Origin: Xanthomonas sp. DAR 34887
GTDB taxonomy: Bacteria > Pseudomonadota > Gammaproteobacteria > Xanthomonadales > Xanthomonadaceae
Direction of reading: 5' to 3'
Length of the DNA: 64,000 bases
Assembly (NCBI RefSeq): GCF_041245805.1
Contig: NZ_CP162490.1
Span: 3,759,001 to 3,823,000 of the forward strand
Made by a program: the position numbers and the translations under genes. The notes under the pieces were generated by a model. The model was given only the letters and a program-made list of their open reading frames with translations, did not search any database and had not been told where the DNA came from. Shown here piece after piece: positions 25,667 through 34,034 of this stretch (positions are counted from its first letter, which is position 1; each line of letters starts with the position of its first letter).

Positions 25667-26569
25667 ATGTCCGATACCAAGAATCAGTACACGATGCAGA
25701 ATCCGCTGACCCAGTTCCCGCAGCCGGAATTCCCCAACCAGACCCAATCCCCGCCCGGCACCGTGCACGCGCTGCAACCGGCCGCCGACCATGGCGAGCA
25801 GAGCTACCGCGGCTTCGGCCGCCTGGCAGGACGCAAGGCGTTGATCACCGGCGCCGACTCGGGCATCGGCCGCGCCACCGCCATCGCCTATGCGCGCGAA
25901 GGCGCCGACATCGTGCTCAACTACCTGCCCGAGGAGGAAGCGGACGCCGCCGAGGTCGTCGCGCTGATCGAGGCCGAAGGGCGCAAGGCGGTACGCCTGC
26001 CCGGCGACCTGCAGGACGAGGCGTTTTGCCGGCGACTGGTGGCCAAGAGCGTAGAAGCGCTCGGCGGGCTGGACATCCTGGTCAATGTGGCCGGCAAACA
26101 GACCGCGGTGAAGGACATCGCCGAGCTGAGCACCGAACAGTTCGAGGCCACCTTCCGTACCAACGTGTTCGCGATGTTCTGGCTGTGCAAGGCCGCCGTG
26201 CCGCACCTGCCGCCGGGCGCCACCATCATCAACACCACCTCGATCCAGGCCTACCAGCCCTCGCCGATGCTGATCGACTACGCGCCGACCAAGGCCGCCA
26301 TCGCCAACTTCACCCAGGCGCTGGCGCAGCAGCTGGCCGACAAGGGCATCCGCGTCAACGCGGTGGCACCGGGCCCGGTGTGGACCCCACTGCAGCCCAG
26401 CGGTGGGCAGCCGCCGGAGAAGATCCCGGCATTCGGCTCGGAAACCCCGCTCAAGCGCGCCGGCCAGCCGGTGGAGATGGCGCCGCTATACGTGCTGCTG
26501 GCCTCCCAGGAATCGAGCTACATCACCGGCGAGATCATCGGCGCCACCGGCGGCCTGTTGCTGTCTTGA
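25667..26569 (+). CDS. SDR family oxidoreductase (YghA-like)
   Basis: A 300-residue extended-start SDR. The ~45-residue N-terminal arm (NPLTQFPQPEFPNQTQ, PGTVHALQPAADHGEQSYRG) is the hallmark of YghA/GsfE-like general-stress SDRs. The cofactor motif is TGADSGIGRATA; NVAG and NTTSIQAYQPSPMLIDYAPTKAA carry the Ser-Tyr-Lys catalytic set; PGPVWTPLQPSGGQPPEKIP is the substrate loop. A strong AAGGAG precedes the ATG. The GH15 gene follows almost without gap. The role is probably aldehyde or ketone reduction under stress; the exact substrate is unknown. Confidence 0.93.
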   Translation: MSDTKNQYTMQNPLTQFPQPEFPNQTQSPPGTVHALQPAADHGEQSYRGFGRLAGRKALITGADSGIGRATAIAYAREGADIVLNYLPEEEADAAEVVALIEAEGRKAVRLPGDLQDEAFCRRLVAKSVEALGGLDILVNVAGKQTAVKDIAELSTEQFEATFRTNVFAMFWLCKAAVPHLPPGATIINTTSIQAYQPSPMLIDYAPTKAAIANFTQALAQQLADKGIRVNAVAPGPVWTPLQPSGGQPPEKIPAFGSETPLKRAGQPVEMAPLYVLLASQESSYITGEIIGATGGLLLS

Positions 26570-26580
26570 GCCAACCAGCC

Positions 26581-28392
26581 GTGCCCGCCCGCACGCCACG
26601 CCTGCAGCGCGATGCCGACGGCACCGCGCCGATCGAAAGTTATGCCGCACTGGGCGACGGCCGTTCGGTGGCGCTGGTCGCCGCCGACGGCAGCATCGAC
26701 TGGTGGTGCGTACCGACGATGGACGCACCGCCGTTGTTCGATCGCCTGCTCGACGCACGCGACGGCGGCCGCTTCGCGGTCACGCCCGTCGGCGTCACCG
26801 AGGTGCAACGCCGCTACCGCGACGGCAGCAACGTACTGGAAACCGTGTTCCGTACCGCCAGCGGCAGCGCCCGCCTGACCGAGTCGCTCAACAGTGGCGA
26901 GGCCGGGCGCCTGCCGTGGTCGGAACTGGCGCGGCGGCTGGAAGGCCTGGACGGCGAAGTGGAATTCGAGATCCGCTTCCGGCCCGGCACCCGCGCCGGC
27001 AAATCCACGCCGTGGCTGAGCGACACGCCCAACGGCCGCGTCTTCCACGTCGGCCCGGTGATGGCGATGTTGCGCCACTCGCAGGCGCTTACGATTTCCG
27101 ACTACGACGACCGTGGCGTGCAAGCCCGCCTGCGCCTGCATGCCGGGCAGCGCGAGGTGATCGCGGTGCTGGCCGCGCAGGACGAAGCGCTGCCGGTGCC
27201 GCCGCTGCAGGACATCGACGCGCGCATCGAGCGCAGCGACCAGGAATGGCGCGAGTGGACCGGCAACCTGCACTACGACGGCGGCTACCCCGACACCGTG
27301 ATGCGCTCGGCGCTGGCGCTGAAGTTCCTGTGGTTCTCGCCCACCGGCGCCATCGCCGCCGCGGCCACCACCTCGCTGCCCGAAGGCATCGGCGGCAACG
27401 GCAACTGGGATTACCGCTACGCCTGGGTGCGCGACGCGGCCTACACCACCAAAGCGTTCCTGCGCGTGGGCGCACTGCCCGACGCCAAGGCCGCCTTCGC
27501 CTGGCTGCTGCGCACCATCGCCAGGCACCGGCCCTGGATCCGCCCGTGCTACACCTTGCAGGGCGACCTGGTGCCGGACGAACGCGAGATCGACCTGCCC
27601 GGCTACCGCCAGACCCGCCCGGTGCGCGTCGGCAACACCGCCAACGACCAGCTGCAGCTGTGCCTATATGGCGACGTGTTCGAAATGACCGCGCGCTTCC
27701 TCGACCACGGCCACATCCTCGACCCGCACACCGCGCAGCAACTGTTCGAACTCGGCAACGAATGCGCCGACGCCTGGATGCGCAAGGACGCCGGCTTCTG
27801 GGAACTGGAAGACGCCCAGCACTACACCATGTCCAAGATCGAGTGCTGGATGGCCCTGCGCCGCGCCAGCGAGCTGGCCGAAGCCGGGCACCTGTCCAGC
27901 GCCATGCTGCCGCGTTGGCAGCGCGAGCAGGCGCGCATCCTGGACTGGATCGACGCGCATTGCTGGTCGCAGGACAAACAGGCCTACACCCTGCACGCCG
28001 GCAGCGACGCGCTCGATGCCGGACTGATGCTGGCGTCGCGCTTCGGCCTTGGCGAGGTGCGCCGCGATCGCATGATCGCCACCCGCGAAGCGATCCGCCG
28101 CGAACTCGGCAACGGCGACGACGGCGCCCTGCTGCACCGCTACAGCGGCATGCAGGAGCGCGAAGGCGCGTTCATCGCCTGCAGCTTCTGGATGGTGGAA
28201 GCCTACGGCCTGCTCGGCGAACGCGACGAAGCCAAGCGCCTGTTCGAACGCCTGCTCGACACCGTCGGCAACGACGTCGGCCTGCTGCCCGAACTGGTCG
28301 ACCCGCACAGCGGCGCCGCGCTGGGCAACATGCCGCAAGGCCTGAGCCACCTGGCGCTGATCCACGCCGCGCTGGCGGTGGGCGGCGAATGA
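26581..28392 (+). CDS. Glycoside hydrolase family 15 protein (glucoamylase/trehalase-like)
   Basis: A 603-residue protein starting at GTG; a TTG at 26566 overlapping the SDR stop is an alternative. The N-terminal domain begins IESYAALGDGRSVALVAADGSIDWWCVPTMDAP, as in bacterial GH15 enzymes including trehalases. The (alpha/alpha)6 catalytic domain shows NGNWDYRYAWVRDAAYT with the first catalytic region and PEEL-type region GLLPELVDPHSG, then GNMPQGLSHLALIHAAL. It lacks a signal peptide, so it acts in the cytoplasm. Coupling to the SDR gene suggests joint expression, perhaps in osmotic or carbohydrate stress. Substrate (alpha-glucan or trehalose) is undetermined. Confidence 0.9.
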   Translation: MPARTPRLQRDADGTAPIESYAALGDGRSVALVAADGSIDWWCVPTMDAPPLFDRLLDARDGGRFAVTPVGVTEVQRRYRDGSNVLETVFRTASGSARLTESLNSGEAGRLPWSELARRLEGLDGEVEFEIRFRPGTRAGKSTPWLSDTPNGRVFHVGPVMAMLRHSQALTISDYDDRGVQARLRLHAGQREVIAVLAAQDEALPVPPLQDIDARIERSDQEWREWTGNLHYDGGYPDTVMRSALALKFLWFSPTGAIAAAATTSLPEGIGGNGNWDYRYAWVRDAAYTTKAFLRVGALPDAKAAFAWLLRTIARHRPWIRPCYTLQGDLVPDEREIDLPGYRQTRPVRVGNTANDQLQLCLYGDVFEMTARFLDHGHILDPHTAQQLFELGNECADAWMRKDAGFWELEDAQHYTMSKIECWMALRRASELAEAGHLSSAMLPRWQREQARILDWIDAHCWSQDKQAYTLHAGSDALDAGLMLASRFGLGEVRRDRMIATREAIRRELGNGDDGALLHRYSGMQEREGAFIACSFWMVEAYGLLGERDEAKRLFERLLDTVGNDVGLLPELVDPHSGAALGNMPQGLSHLALIHAALAVGGE

Positions 28393-28483
28393 CCGGCTTG
28401 CCCCTCCACACGCACCGCCGCACGCACTATCCTGCGGCGGCGCACGCGGGCATCATGCGTGCCGGTTTCTTCAGAATCTCCGC

Positions 28484-28879
28484 ATGACCGCTCCCGCCAT
28501 CCCCTACGCCGTCGGCCAACTCTGGCGCTGCAAGGGCCGCACGCCCGACGAATCGCCCACCCTGCTGATCAACCAGATCGACCAGCATCCCCTGGGCGGC
28601 GAGATCTACCACGTGACCCTGCGCGACGTCCGCGTGCGCCAACCCGCCCTGCCGAGCGGCTGGATCGACTCCCTGCCGCATGCACCGGTGATCGCACAGA
28701 CCTTCGAACGCAGCGACGCCACCTTGATCGGCACCGACACGCCCGACCCGGCCTACCGCGAAGGCTACGCCCAGTGGAAAGCCGCATTCGACGCCGGCAA
28801 CGCCGGATCGTTCGGGGTCAGCGTGGCCACGATCCTGGAGATCGTCGAGCGACAGTTGAACGGGCAGCCGCTGCGCTGA
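28484..28879 (+). CDS. Hypothetical protein, 131 aa
   Basis: A soluble protein starting MTAPAIPYAVGQLWRCKGRTPDE. The N-terminal half (PTLLINQIDQHPLGGEIYHVTLRDVRV) looks like a small beta-barrel; the C-terminal half (DPAYREGYAQWKAAFDAGNAG, SVATILEIVERQLNG) is helical. No known family is recognised. It stands 91 bases after the GH15 gene. Confidence 0.6.
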   Translation: MTAPAIPYAVGQLWRCKGRTPDESPTLLINQIDQHPLGGEIYHVTLRDVRVRQPALPSGWIDSLPHAPVIAQTFERSDATLIGTDTPDPAYREGYAQWKAAFDAGNAGSFGVSVATILEIVERQLNGQPLR

Positions 28880-29112
28880 GTGCTGCGGGGTTGCTGGCAG
28901 CGTCAGAGTCAGAGTCAGGGCCAATCCGAGTCTGCTGATCAGCGGGCGCGCGGCATGCGCAATGACGCGCGCCGCAGCCGCGTGTGACAGACAGCGCCCG
29001 CCTGTCGGCCTTGTCGAAATCGACAGGCACCGCCGGCCCAACTACAGTGAAGGCCCCGCCTCTCGCCACGCCAGCGGAGCGCGAGGCACTGGGCGCACAC
29101 AAGGAGAAGCGC

Positions 29113-29535
29113 ATGAAGCCACGGCTCGTCGCCACCCAGATCGCCGGCCTCTTGTTCCTCGCAAGCGCATGCGGCACGTCCGCCGCCGCAAAGAAGACCC
29201 CGATGGCCTCCGACGTGCTGGCCGTTCCTGCCGACGTGCCGACCCGTGTGCTGTTCACCTGTGCCCAGGACACCATCGCCCGGTTCTCCGACACCAGCAG
29301 TTCCTGGCCCAAGGTCACCCGCAACGACGCCGCTGCCGGCGTGCTGGAATCGGGCGATTTCCCCAAAAAGAACCGCAGCGGCTTCCGCATGCGCATCGAG
29401 CGCCCGCGAGGAGCCGTCCAGGCGAAGATCACCCTCAAGGGGGCCGGCGCCTACTTCGCCGACCTGGGCGTGGACCAGGCACTGGCGGACCTCAAGTCCG
29501 AGCTGGACACCTGCATCGCCAGCCAACCGCTGTAG
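29113..29535 (+). CDS. Hypothetical exported protein (possible lipoprotein), 140 aa
   Basis: The start ATG at 29113 follows AAGGAGAAGCGC. The leader MKPRLVATQIAGLLFLASACG ends in a Cys after ASA, close to a lipobox, so it is a probable lipoprotein or periplasmic protein. The mature part has one other Cys pair (FTCAQDT and DTCIASQ) that could form a disulfide. No family is recognised. The next gene starts 26 bases downstream, so the two are probably co-transcribed. A longer frame upstream to 28984 lacks a good start. Confidence 0.65.
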   Translation: MKPRLVATQIAGLLFLASACGTSAAAKKTPMASDVLAVPADVPTRVLFTCAQDTIARFSDTSSSWPKVTRNDAAAGVLESGDFPKKNRSGFRMRIERPRGAVQAKITLKGAGAYFADLGVDQALADLKSELDTCIASQPL

Positions 29536-29561
29536 TGTGGCTCACCAGGGAAGGAACACCC

Positions 29562-30194
29562 ATGCGCGACTATGCGATCGAAGCACGCTTGCTCTGCATT
29601 GTCGGCATCGCCGGCCATGCCTACTGGGTGCTGCGCGACGCGCGCGGCAACGCCCTGGCCGAATTGCACGGCCTGGCCACCGACCGATACACCGGCACGC
29701 CGATCCCGATCGGCACCGACGCCCGCAGGCACGCCCTGCGCGCCTGGCACTACCCGCACGACACCGATTATGCCAACGCCATCGGCGCCCAGCCCGACCG
29801 CACCAGCTACCTGCGCGACGGCCAGCCATCGCGCACCGCCGCCAGCGGCGACAAGCACGAAATCCTGGCGCGCTGGCATGCGGCGCTACGCGCCATGCCC
29901 GAACTCAACGCCCAGGACCTGGACTACCCCAACTACGGCTTCAAGCTGCTCGGCGCCACCATCAACAGCAACTCCGCCTTCCGCACCTTCGGCGAACTGA
30001 TGGGCGTGCCGGTGCCGGGTTTCTCCCGCAGGCTGCAACCGGGCATCGGCAACTGCATGATGCCGCGCGAGCGCATCGCGGCGCTGTGCTACCGCGAGCA
30101 ATCGGTGCGAGACCGGCAGCGTGTCGAAGCGACCACATGCGACCTTCCAGTCAGAACCGAACGCCTGCTCGCGGACGGGCAATCGATCACTTGA
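29562..30194 (+). CDS. Hypothetical protein, 210 aa
   Basis: A soluble protein with no leader. The N-terminal part (YWVLRDARGNALAELHGLATD, HDTDYANAIGAQPDRTSYLRDG) looks beta-rich. A conspicuous central block YPNYGFKLLGATINSNSAFRTFGELMGV looks like a conserved motif, and the C-terminal part is helical and basic. No family can be named. It follows the exported protein gene closely, and its last 8 bases overlap the end of the convergent membrane-protein gene. Pairing of a small exported protein with this one resembles toxin/immunity layouts, but there is no direct evidence. Confidence 0.6.
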   Translation: MRDYAIEARLLCIVGIAGHAYWVLRDARGNALAELHGLATDRYTGTPIPIGTDARRHALRAWHYPHDTDYANAIGAQPDRTSYLRDGQPSRTAASGDKHEILARWHAALRAMPELNAQDLDYPNYGFKLLGATINSNSAFRTFGELMGVPVPGFSRRLQPGIGNCMMPRERIAALCYREQSVRDRQRVEATTCDLPVRTERLLADGQSIT

Positions 30195-31401
30195 CGGATG
30201 GCGCGACGGCCGGGACGGCGGCTGTCTTTTTGACCGCTTCGACCCTGCTCCAACTCAGCACTTGGCTTGCAGGAATCAAGAAGCGCGGTTTGTGCTCATC
30301 GCTGATTCCACCAGGCGGAGACACGTAGAAATCCGCCCCCAATCGGGTCAAAACATCGACGGACGGCAGCACATATACGTTCGATCCGGGTTGCGCTGGG
30401 TTACAGCTCGCTTCCAGCCAGGTTGCCTTGACGATCTGGCAGCCCTGCTCTGTCAATTGCAGTTGCACGCCTGGTAGCATGCCGATGCCGAGCTTGCGCA
30501 CTGTGATATCTACTGTGCCGAGCAATGAACCGCTATACAAAATTACCATAAACATCACAGACCCAAAGACCCTAAGGCGCTTAGAAAACTCAATGCGATG
30601 GGTAACGTAAATACCCCAATGGGAAATGACGACCATTAATGCCGCAAAGAAGAGATAGATCCAATCCAAGGGCCTAGTTGGAGGTGCCATATAGCTGACG
30701 GCAACTCCCGCAAGCGGCCAAAATAGCTGGTATATCATCAGAAATAGCAACAGCGAACCAAGGCGCTTTCGAAAGAATGGCCCGAGCCGACGGACCCAAT
30801 CCACTTCCGAGAAAGCAAGAAGTAATGCTAAGGGAAGCGACCCGATGCACAATCCAACTCCAACCCCATAAGTTACCAAACTGCCGAATTTCCAATGTTC
30901 AAGCCCTAAAAAGATGGTGTAATACAAAGCACTGATCAACGCTGCTAAAGCGAATATCCAAAAGCTGCCAAATACACGCTTTCCTTGCTTTCCTAAGACA
31001 AGCTGAGTACGACTACGATTAGATTTCAATCCCTTGCGTGGCGCATCGCCTTGTCTTGGTCTGGGCGGCACTGGCAGCAGATGCTGATGAACCAGAAATC
31101 CAATACTCCAGGCAGGTAACGCAAGCACTGCCAGAAGGCTAAAAAGCGCAAGCCCACCCAATAGCGCCACGGCACTCAACACTACGCCAAGATCGCCGAG
31201 CGACAACGACGGCACGTAGCCGATGCGCAGGAAGTGGGCCAGCACCATGCCACCGCCCCAACAAGGTACCCACCACTTCAGATCCACCCCGAAGGTCTGG
31301 CGCAACATGCGCCACAGCGGCACGGCCGGCGCATTGCGCTTCTCCGGCCGCTCGCCAGCCTCGCCGCCGCTGGGTACATCCACCTTACTCTGCTGCATCA
31401 T
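30187..31401 (-). CDS. Hypothetical multi-pass membrane protein, 404 aa
   Basis: Six to seven hydrophobic segments are visible: WVPCWGGGMVLAHFL, VVLSAVALLGGLALFSLLAVLAL, FWIFALAALISALYYTIFLGL, a GVGVGLCIGSLPLALLLAF stretch, LLLFLMIYQLFWPLAGVAVSY, IYLFFAALMVVISHWGIYV and FMVILYSGSLLGTV. A soluble C-terminal domain of ~110 residues has two Cys (EQGCQIVKATWLEASC). The central part of the gene (about 30480-31000) is noticeably AT-richer than the flanks. No family is recognised. The 3' end overlaps the convergent 210-residue gene by 8 bases. Confidence 0.65.
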   Translation of the reverse strand: MMQQSKVDVPSGGEAGERPEKRNAPAVPLWRMLRQTFGVDLKWWVPCWGGGMVLAHFLRIGYVPSLSLGDLGVVLSAVALLGGLALFSLLAVLALPAWSIGFLVHQHLLPVPPRPRQGDAPRKGLKSNRSRTQLVLGKQGKRVFGSFWIFALAALISALYYTIFLGLEHWKFGSLVTYGVGVGLCIGSLPLALLLAFSEVDWVRRLGPFFRKRLGSLLLFLMIYQLFWPLAGVAVSYMAPPTRPLDWIYLFFAALMVVISHWGIYVTHRIEFSKRLRVFGSVMFMVILYSGSLLGTVDITVRKLGIGMLPGVQLQLTEQGCQIVKATWLEASCNPAQPGSNVYVLPSVDVLTRLGADFYVSPPGGISDEHKPRFLIPASQVLSWSRVEAVKKTAAVPAVAPSVK

Positions 31402-31524
31402 GGCTCCTTAGCGTCTGGCGCCTCGCTCCCGAGCCGGCAAGCATAATGGCGCCGCTGCACCGCGGTCACATTACGGGCGAAGCCACGGCGTCTCCCTACC
31501 GGCGCCATCCCCGTGCGCCCAACA

Positions 31525-31779
31525 CTAATGCTGGCGTCGTGCCGGCCACGACACCTCGCGCAACACCATGTCCACTTGCTCCGCGAGCAGTTCCATGCAT
31601 ACCGCCAGCTCGCCCGCACGTACCTTCGGCGCGGCCTCGCGCTCTTCGTCCACAGTGCGTGGCTGCGCTAGTCGCGCTAGGAAACGCATATGATCGCGCA
31701 GCTGCTGCAGGCGGTACTGCGCTTCTTCTGGCAGGTAATAGCCAGGATCCGAATCGGGATGACGGGCGGCCTCGGTCAT
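31525..31779 (-). CDS. XAC0095-like small protein, 84 aa
   Basis: The segment GYYLPEEAQYRLQQLRDHMRFLARLAQPR matches the core of the XAC0095-like family, a small helical Xanthomonadaceae-specific group often found in accessory loci. The start MTEAARH is chosen; an ATG five codons upstream is possible. The function of the family is unknown. It lies between the membrane protein gene and the DUF2075 gene, oriented away from the latter. Confidence 0.7.
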   Translation of the reverse strand: MTEAARHPDSDPGYYLPEEAQYRLQQLRDHMRFLARLAQPRTVDEEREAAPKVRAGELAVCMELLAEQVDMVLREVSWPARRQH

Positions 31780-32087
31780 AGCATCTCTCGCCAAACGGCA
31801 TGAAGATCCACCCGTTTTCGGAGGTGGTAGCCCGCTGTACGAGGAGTTCCTAGGCTCCGTGTAGCAATCCTGCTATCGCAGGCGCGACGCGTCAAGTCGT
31901 CTCATCAACTGGGTCTTGCATGCTGCAAGCGATGATTGGCATGCACCTGCTTTGTATACGAATTGCTCCAAAGCACCTTCGGTATTGCGAACCGATCGCG
32001 CGCGGCAATGTAAAGACTTGTCAGCCACTGCGCATCGGTTCAAAGTTCGAGCGAGCAACGGAAGGCATTCAGGGGGGAAAGCCGAGC
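31780..32087. other. Upstream region of the DUF2075 gene
   Basis: This 308-base region separates the divergent XAC0095-like and DUF2075 genes. It is AT-richer than the window average and contains the short dyad ttgcatgctgcaa near 31916-31928. A strong purine block, aggggggaaagcc, sits just before the GTG at 32088 and is the main reason for choosing that start over an ATG at 31920. Confidence 0.5.
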
Positions 32088-33986
32088 GTGATCGTTTATC
32101 AGTCGACCCGCGCCGCGTTCCTGCAAGACTCGGAACAGCAGGCAATCGAGGACATCATCTCCACCGCCTTCCTCAAGAAGACGGGCCGATACGCACCGGA
32201 GAGCGAGTTCCGTGCCTGGCGCCACTCGCTCACCCAGATGGCCGACGTCCTCAGCGACGACAGCCTGCCCGCGGACATGGGCGTCGGCATCGAGTTCGGC
32301 ATTCCGCAGACTGCCAAGCGCATCGATTTCATCCTGAGCGGACTCGGCGAGGCCGAAGAGCCGCGGGCGATCATCGTCGAACTCAAGCAATGGTCCACGT
32401 CTACCGTCACCGACAAGGACGGCATCGTGAAGGCGCAACGCGGCGGACCGACCGAGACCGAAGGCCCGCATCCGTCCTACCAGGCTTGGTCGTACGCGGC
32501 CCTGCTACAGGGCTTCAACGAGGCGGTGCACGAAGGCGGCGTCCAGCTACAGCCTTGCGCCTATCTGCACAACCACTTCCGCGACGGAAGCATTGACGAT
32601 CCGCGCTACACCGCCTACACCGACAAGGCGCCGCTGTTCCTGCGCGGCGTGGAAGAGAAGCGCAAGCTGCGCGACTTCATCCGCCAGCACGTGCGCCAGG
32701 GCGACAACGGCGATTTGCTCTACAAGATCGAACACGGCCGCATCCGCCCTTCCAAGATGCTCGCCGACAGCGTGGTTGGCATGCTCAAGGGCAACCAGGA
32801 ATTCGTGCTGATCGACGAACAGAAACTGGTCTACGAAACCTGCCTGGCGCGCGCCGCGCAGGCCAGCGCCAAACGCAAGCAGGTGGTGATCGTCAAAGGC
32901 GGTCCGGGCACCGGCAAGTCGGTGGTGGCGGTGAACCTACTGGTTGAGCTGACAAAGCGCGGCACCACCACCAAGTATGTCTCCAAGAACGCTGCGCCGC
33001 GTGCCGTGTACGCGCAGAAGCTGGCCGGCCACATTCGCAAAATCGAGATCGGCAACCTGTTCTCCGGCTCGGGCAACTTCCACCAGACCGAACCGAACGT
33101 ATTCGGCACGCTGGTAGTGGATGAAGCTCACCGCCTCAACGAGAAAAGCGGCCTGTACGGCAACCTCGGCCAGAACCAGGTCATGGAGCTGATCCGCAGC
33201 GCGCACTGCACCATCTTCTTCGTCGACGACGACCAGATCGTCACCCTCTCCGACATCGGCCATACCGGCGAACTAAGGCGTTGGGCCGCACACCTTGGCG
33301 CCGACGTGACCGAGCTGGAACTCGCCTCGCAGTTCCGCTGCGCCGGCTCGGACGGCTACATCGCTTGGCTGGACAACTTCCTTGGCATCCGCGAAACCGC
33401 CAACACCGATTTCGACCGCGACGCCTTCGAATTCGGCATCGTCGACTCGCCAGTAGAACTGCACAACCTGATCCGCGAGAAGAACAAGCTCAACAACAAG
33501 TCGCGCGTGGTGGCCGGCTATTGCTGGGACTGGAAGAGCAAGAACAACCCGGATGCCTGGGACATCGAAATTCCGGAACACGACTATCGCGCGCAATGGA
33601 ACCTTGGAAGCGATGGCAGCTTGTGGGCTGTCGCCGAGAACTCGGTCGAGCAAGTCGGATGCATCCACACCTGCCAGGGACTGGAACTGGACTACGTGGG
33701 TGTGATCATCGGGCCGGATATGGCTTGGCGCGAGGGTCAGGTGTTCACTGATCCAAGTCAGCGGTCTAAGCAGGATCGCTCTATCCGCGGATACAAGTCG
33801 CAGTCCAAGGGCAATCCCGTTGTCCACGACCGTGTGGGTCGGATCATCCGGAATACTTACAAGACATTGATGAGCCGAGGCATGAGGGGTTGTTATGTCT
33901 ATATAAGCGATCTGGACTCTAAAGCTGCAATGAAATTCCTAAAGCCATCTGATACGGACGTCCAGCAAACCCTTGCCATAAATTAG
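32088..33986 (+). CDS. DUF2075 family helicase-like protein with PD-(D/E)XK-like N-terminal signature
   Basis: A 632-residue protein from a GTG start (VIVYQSTRAAFLQD, the usual DUF2075 beginning). Residues ~75-105 read KRIDFILSG ... AIIVELKQW, giving D80-E98-x-K100, a PD-(D/E)XK nuclease-like signature. An SF1-like ATPase follows: Walker A KGGPGTGKS (271-278), Walker B VVDEAHR (DEAH 345-348), CTIFFVDDDQ, and a late motif IHTCQGLELDYVGV. DUF2075 is related to Schlafen-group ATPases and recurs in defence islands. The STAND gene starts 48 bases downstream on the same strand. The last ~250 bases are AT-richer than the rest, suggesting a composite history. Confidence 0.88.
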   Translation: MIVYQSTRAAFLQDSEQQAIEDIISTAFLKKTGRYAPESEFRAWRHSLTQMADVLSDDSLPADMGVGIEFGIPQTAKRIDFILSGLGEAEEPRAIIVELKQWSTSTVTDKDGIVKAQRGGPTETEGPHPSYQAWSYAALLQGFNEAVHEGGVQLQPCAYLHNHFRDGSIDDPRYTAYTDKAPLFLRGVEEKRKLRDFIRQHVRQGDNGDLLYKIEHGRIRPSKMLADSVVGMLKGNQEFVLIDEQKLVYETCLARAAQASAKRKQVVIVKGGPGTGKSVVAVNLLVELTKRGTTTKYVSKNAAPRAVYAQKLAGHIRKIEIGNLFSGSGNFHQTEPNVFGTLVVDEAHRLNEKSGLYGNLGQNQVMELIRSAHCTIFFVDDDQIVTLSDIGHTGELRRWAAHLGADVTELELASQFRCAGSDGYIAWLDNFLGIRETANTDFDRDAFEFGIVDSPVELHNLIREKNKLNNKSRVVAGYCWDWKSKNNPDAWDIEIPEHDYRAQWNLGSDGSLWAVAENSVEQVGCIHTCQGLELDYVGVIIGPDMAWREGQVFTDPSQRSKQDRSIRGYKSQSKGNPVVHDRVGRIIRNTYKTLMSRGMRGCYVYISDLDSKAAMKFLKPSDTDVQQTLAIN

Positions 33987-34034
33987 CGCATGTTCGGAAC
34001 ACGGGGCAGCATGCATTCCATCAGGAGTTAGTGG

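Noticed and set aside
31920..32087. A longer N-terminus for the DUF2075 protein from the ATG at 31920
   Set aside because: The extra 56 residues are irregular and Cys-rich, whereas the GTG at 32088 follows a strong ribosome site and gives the usual family start.
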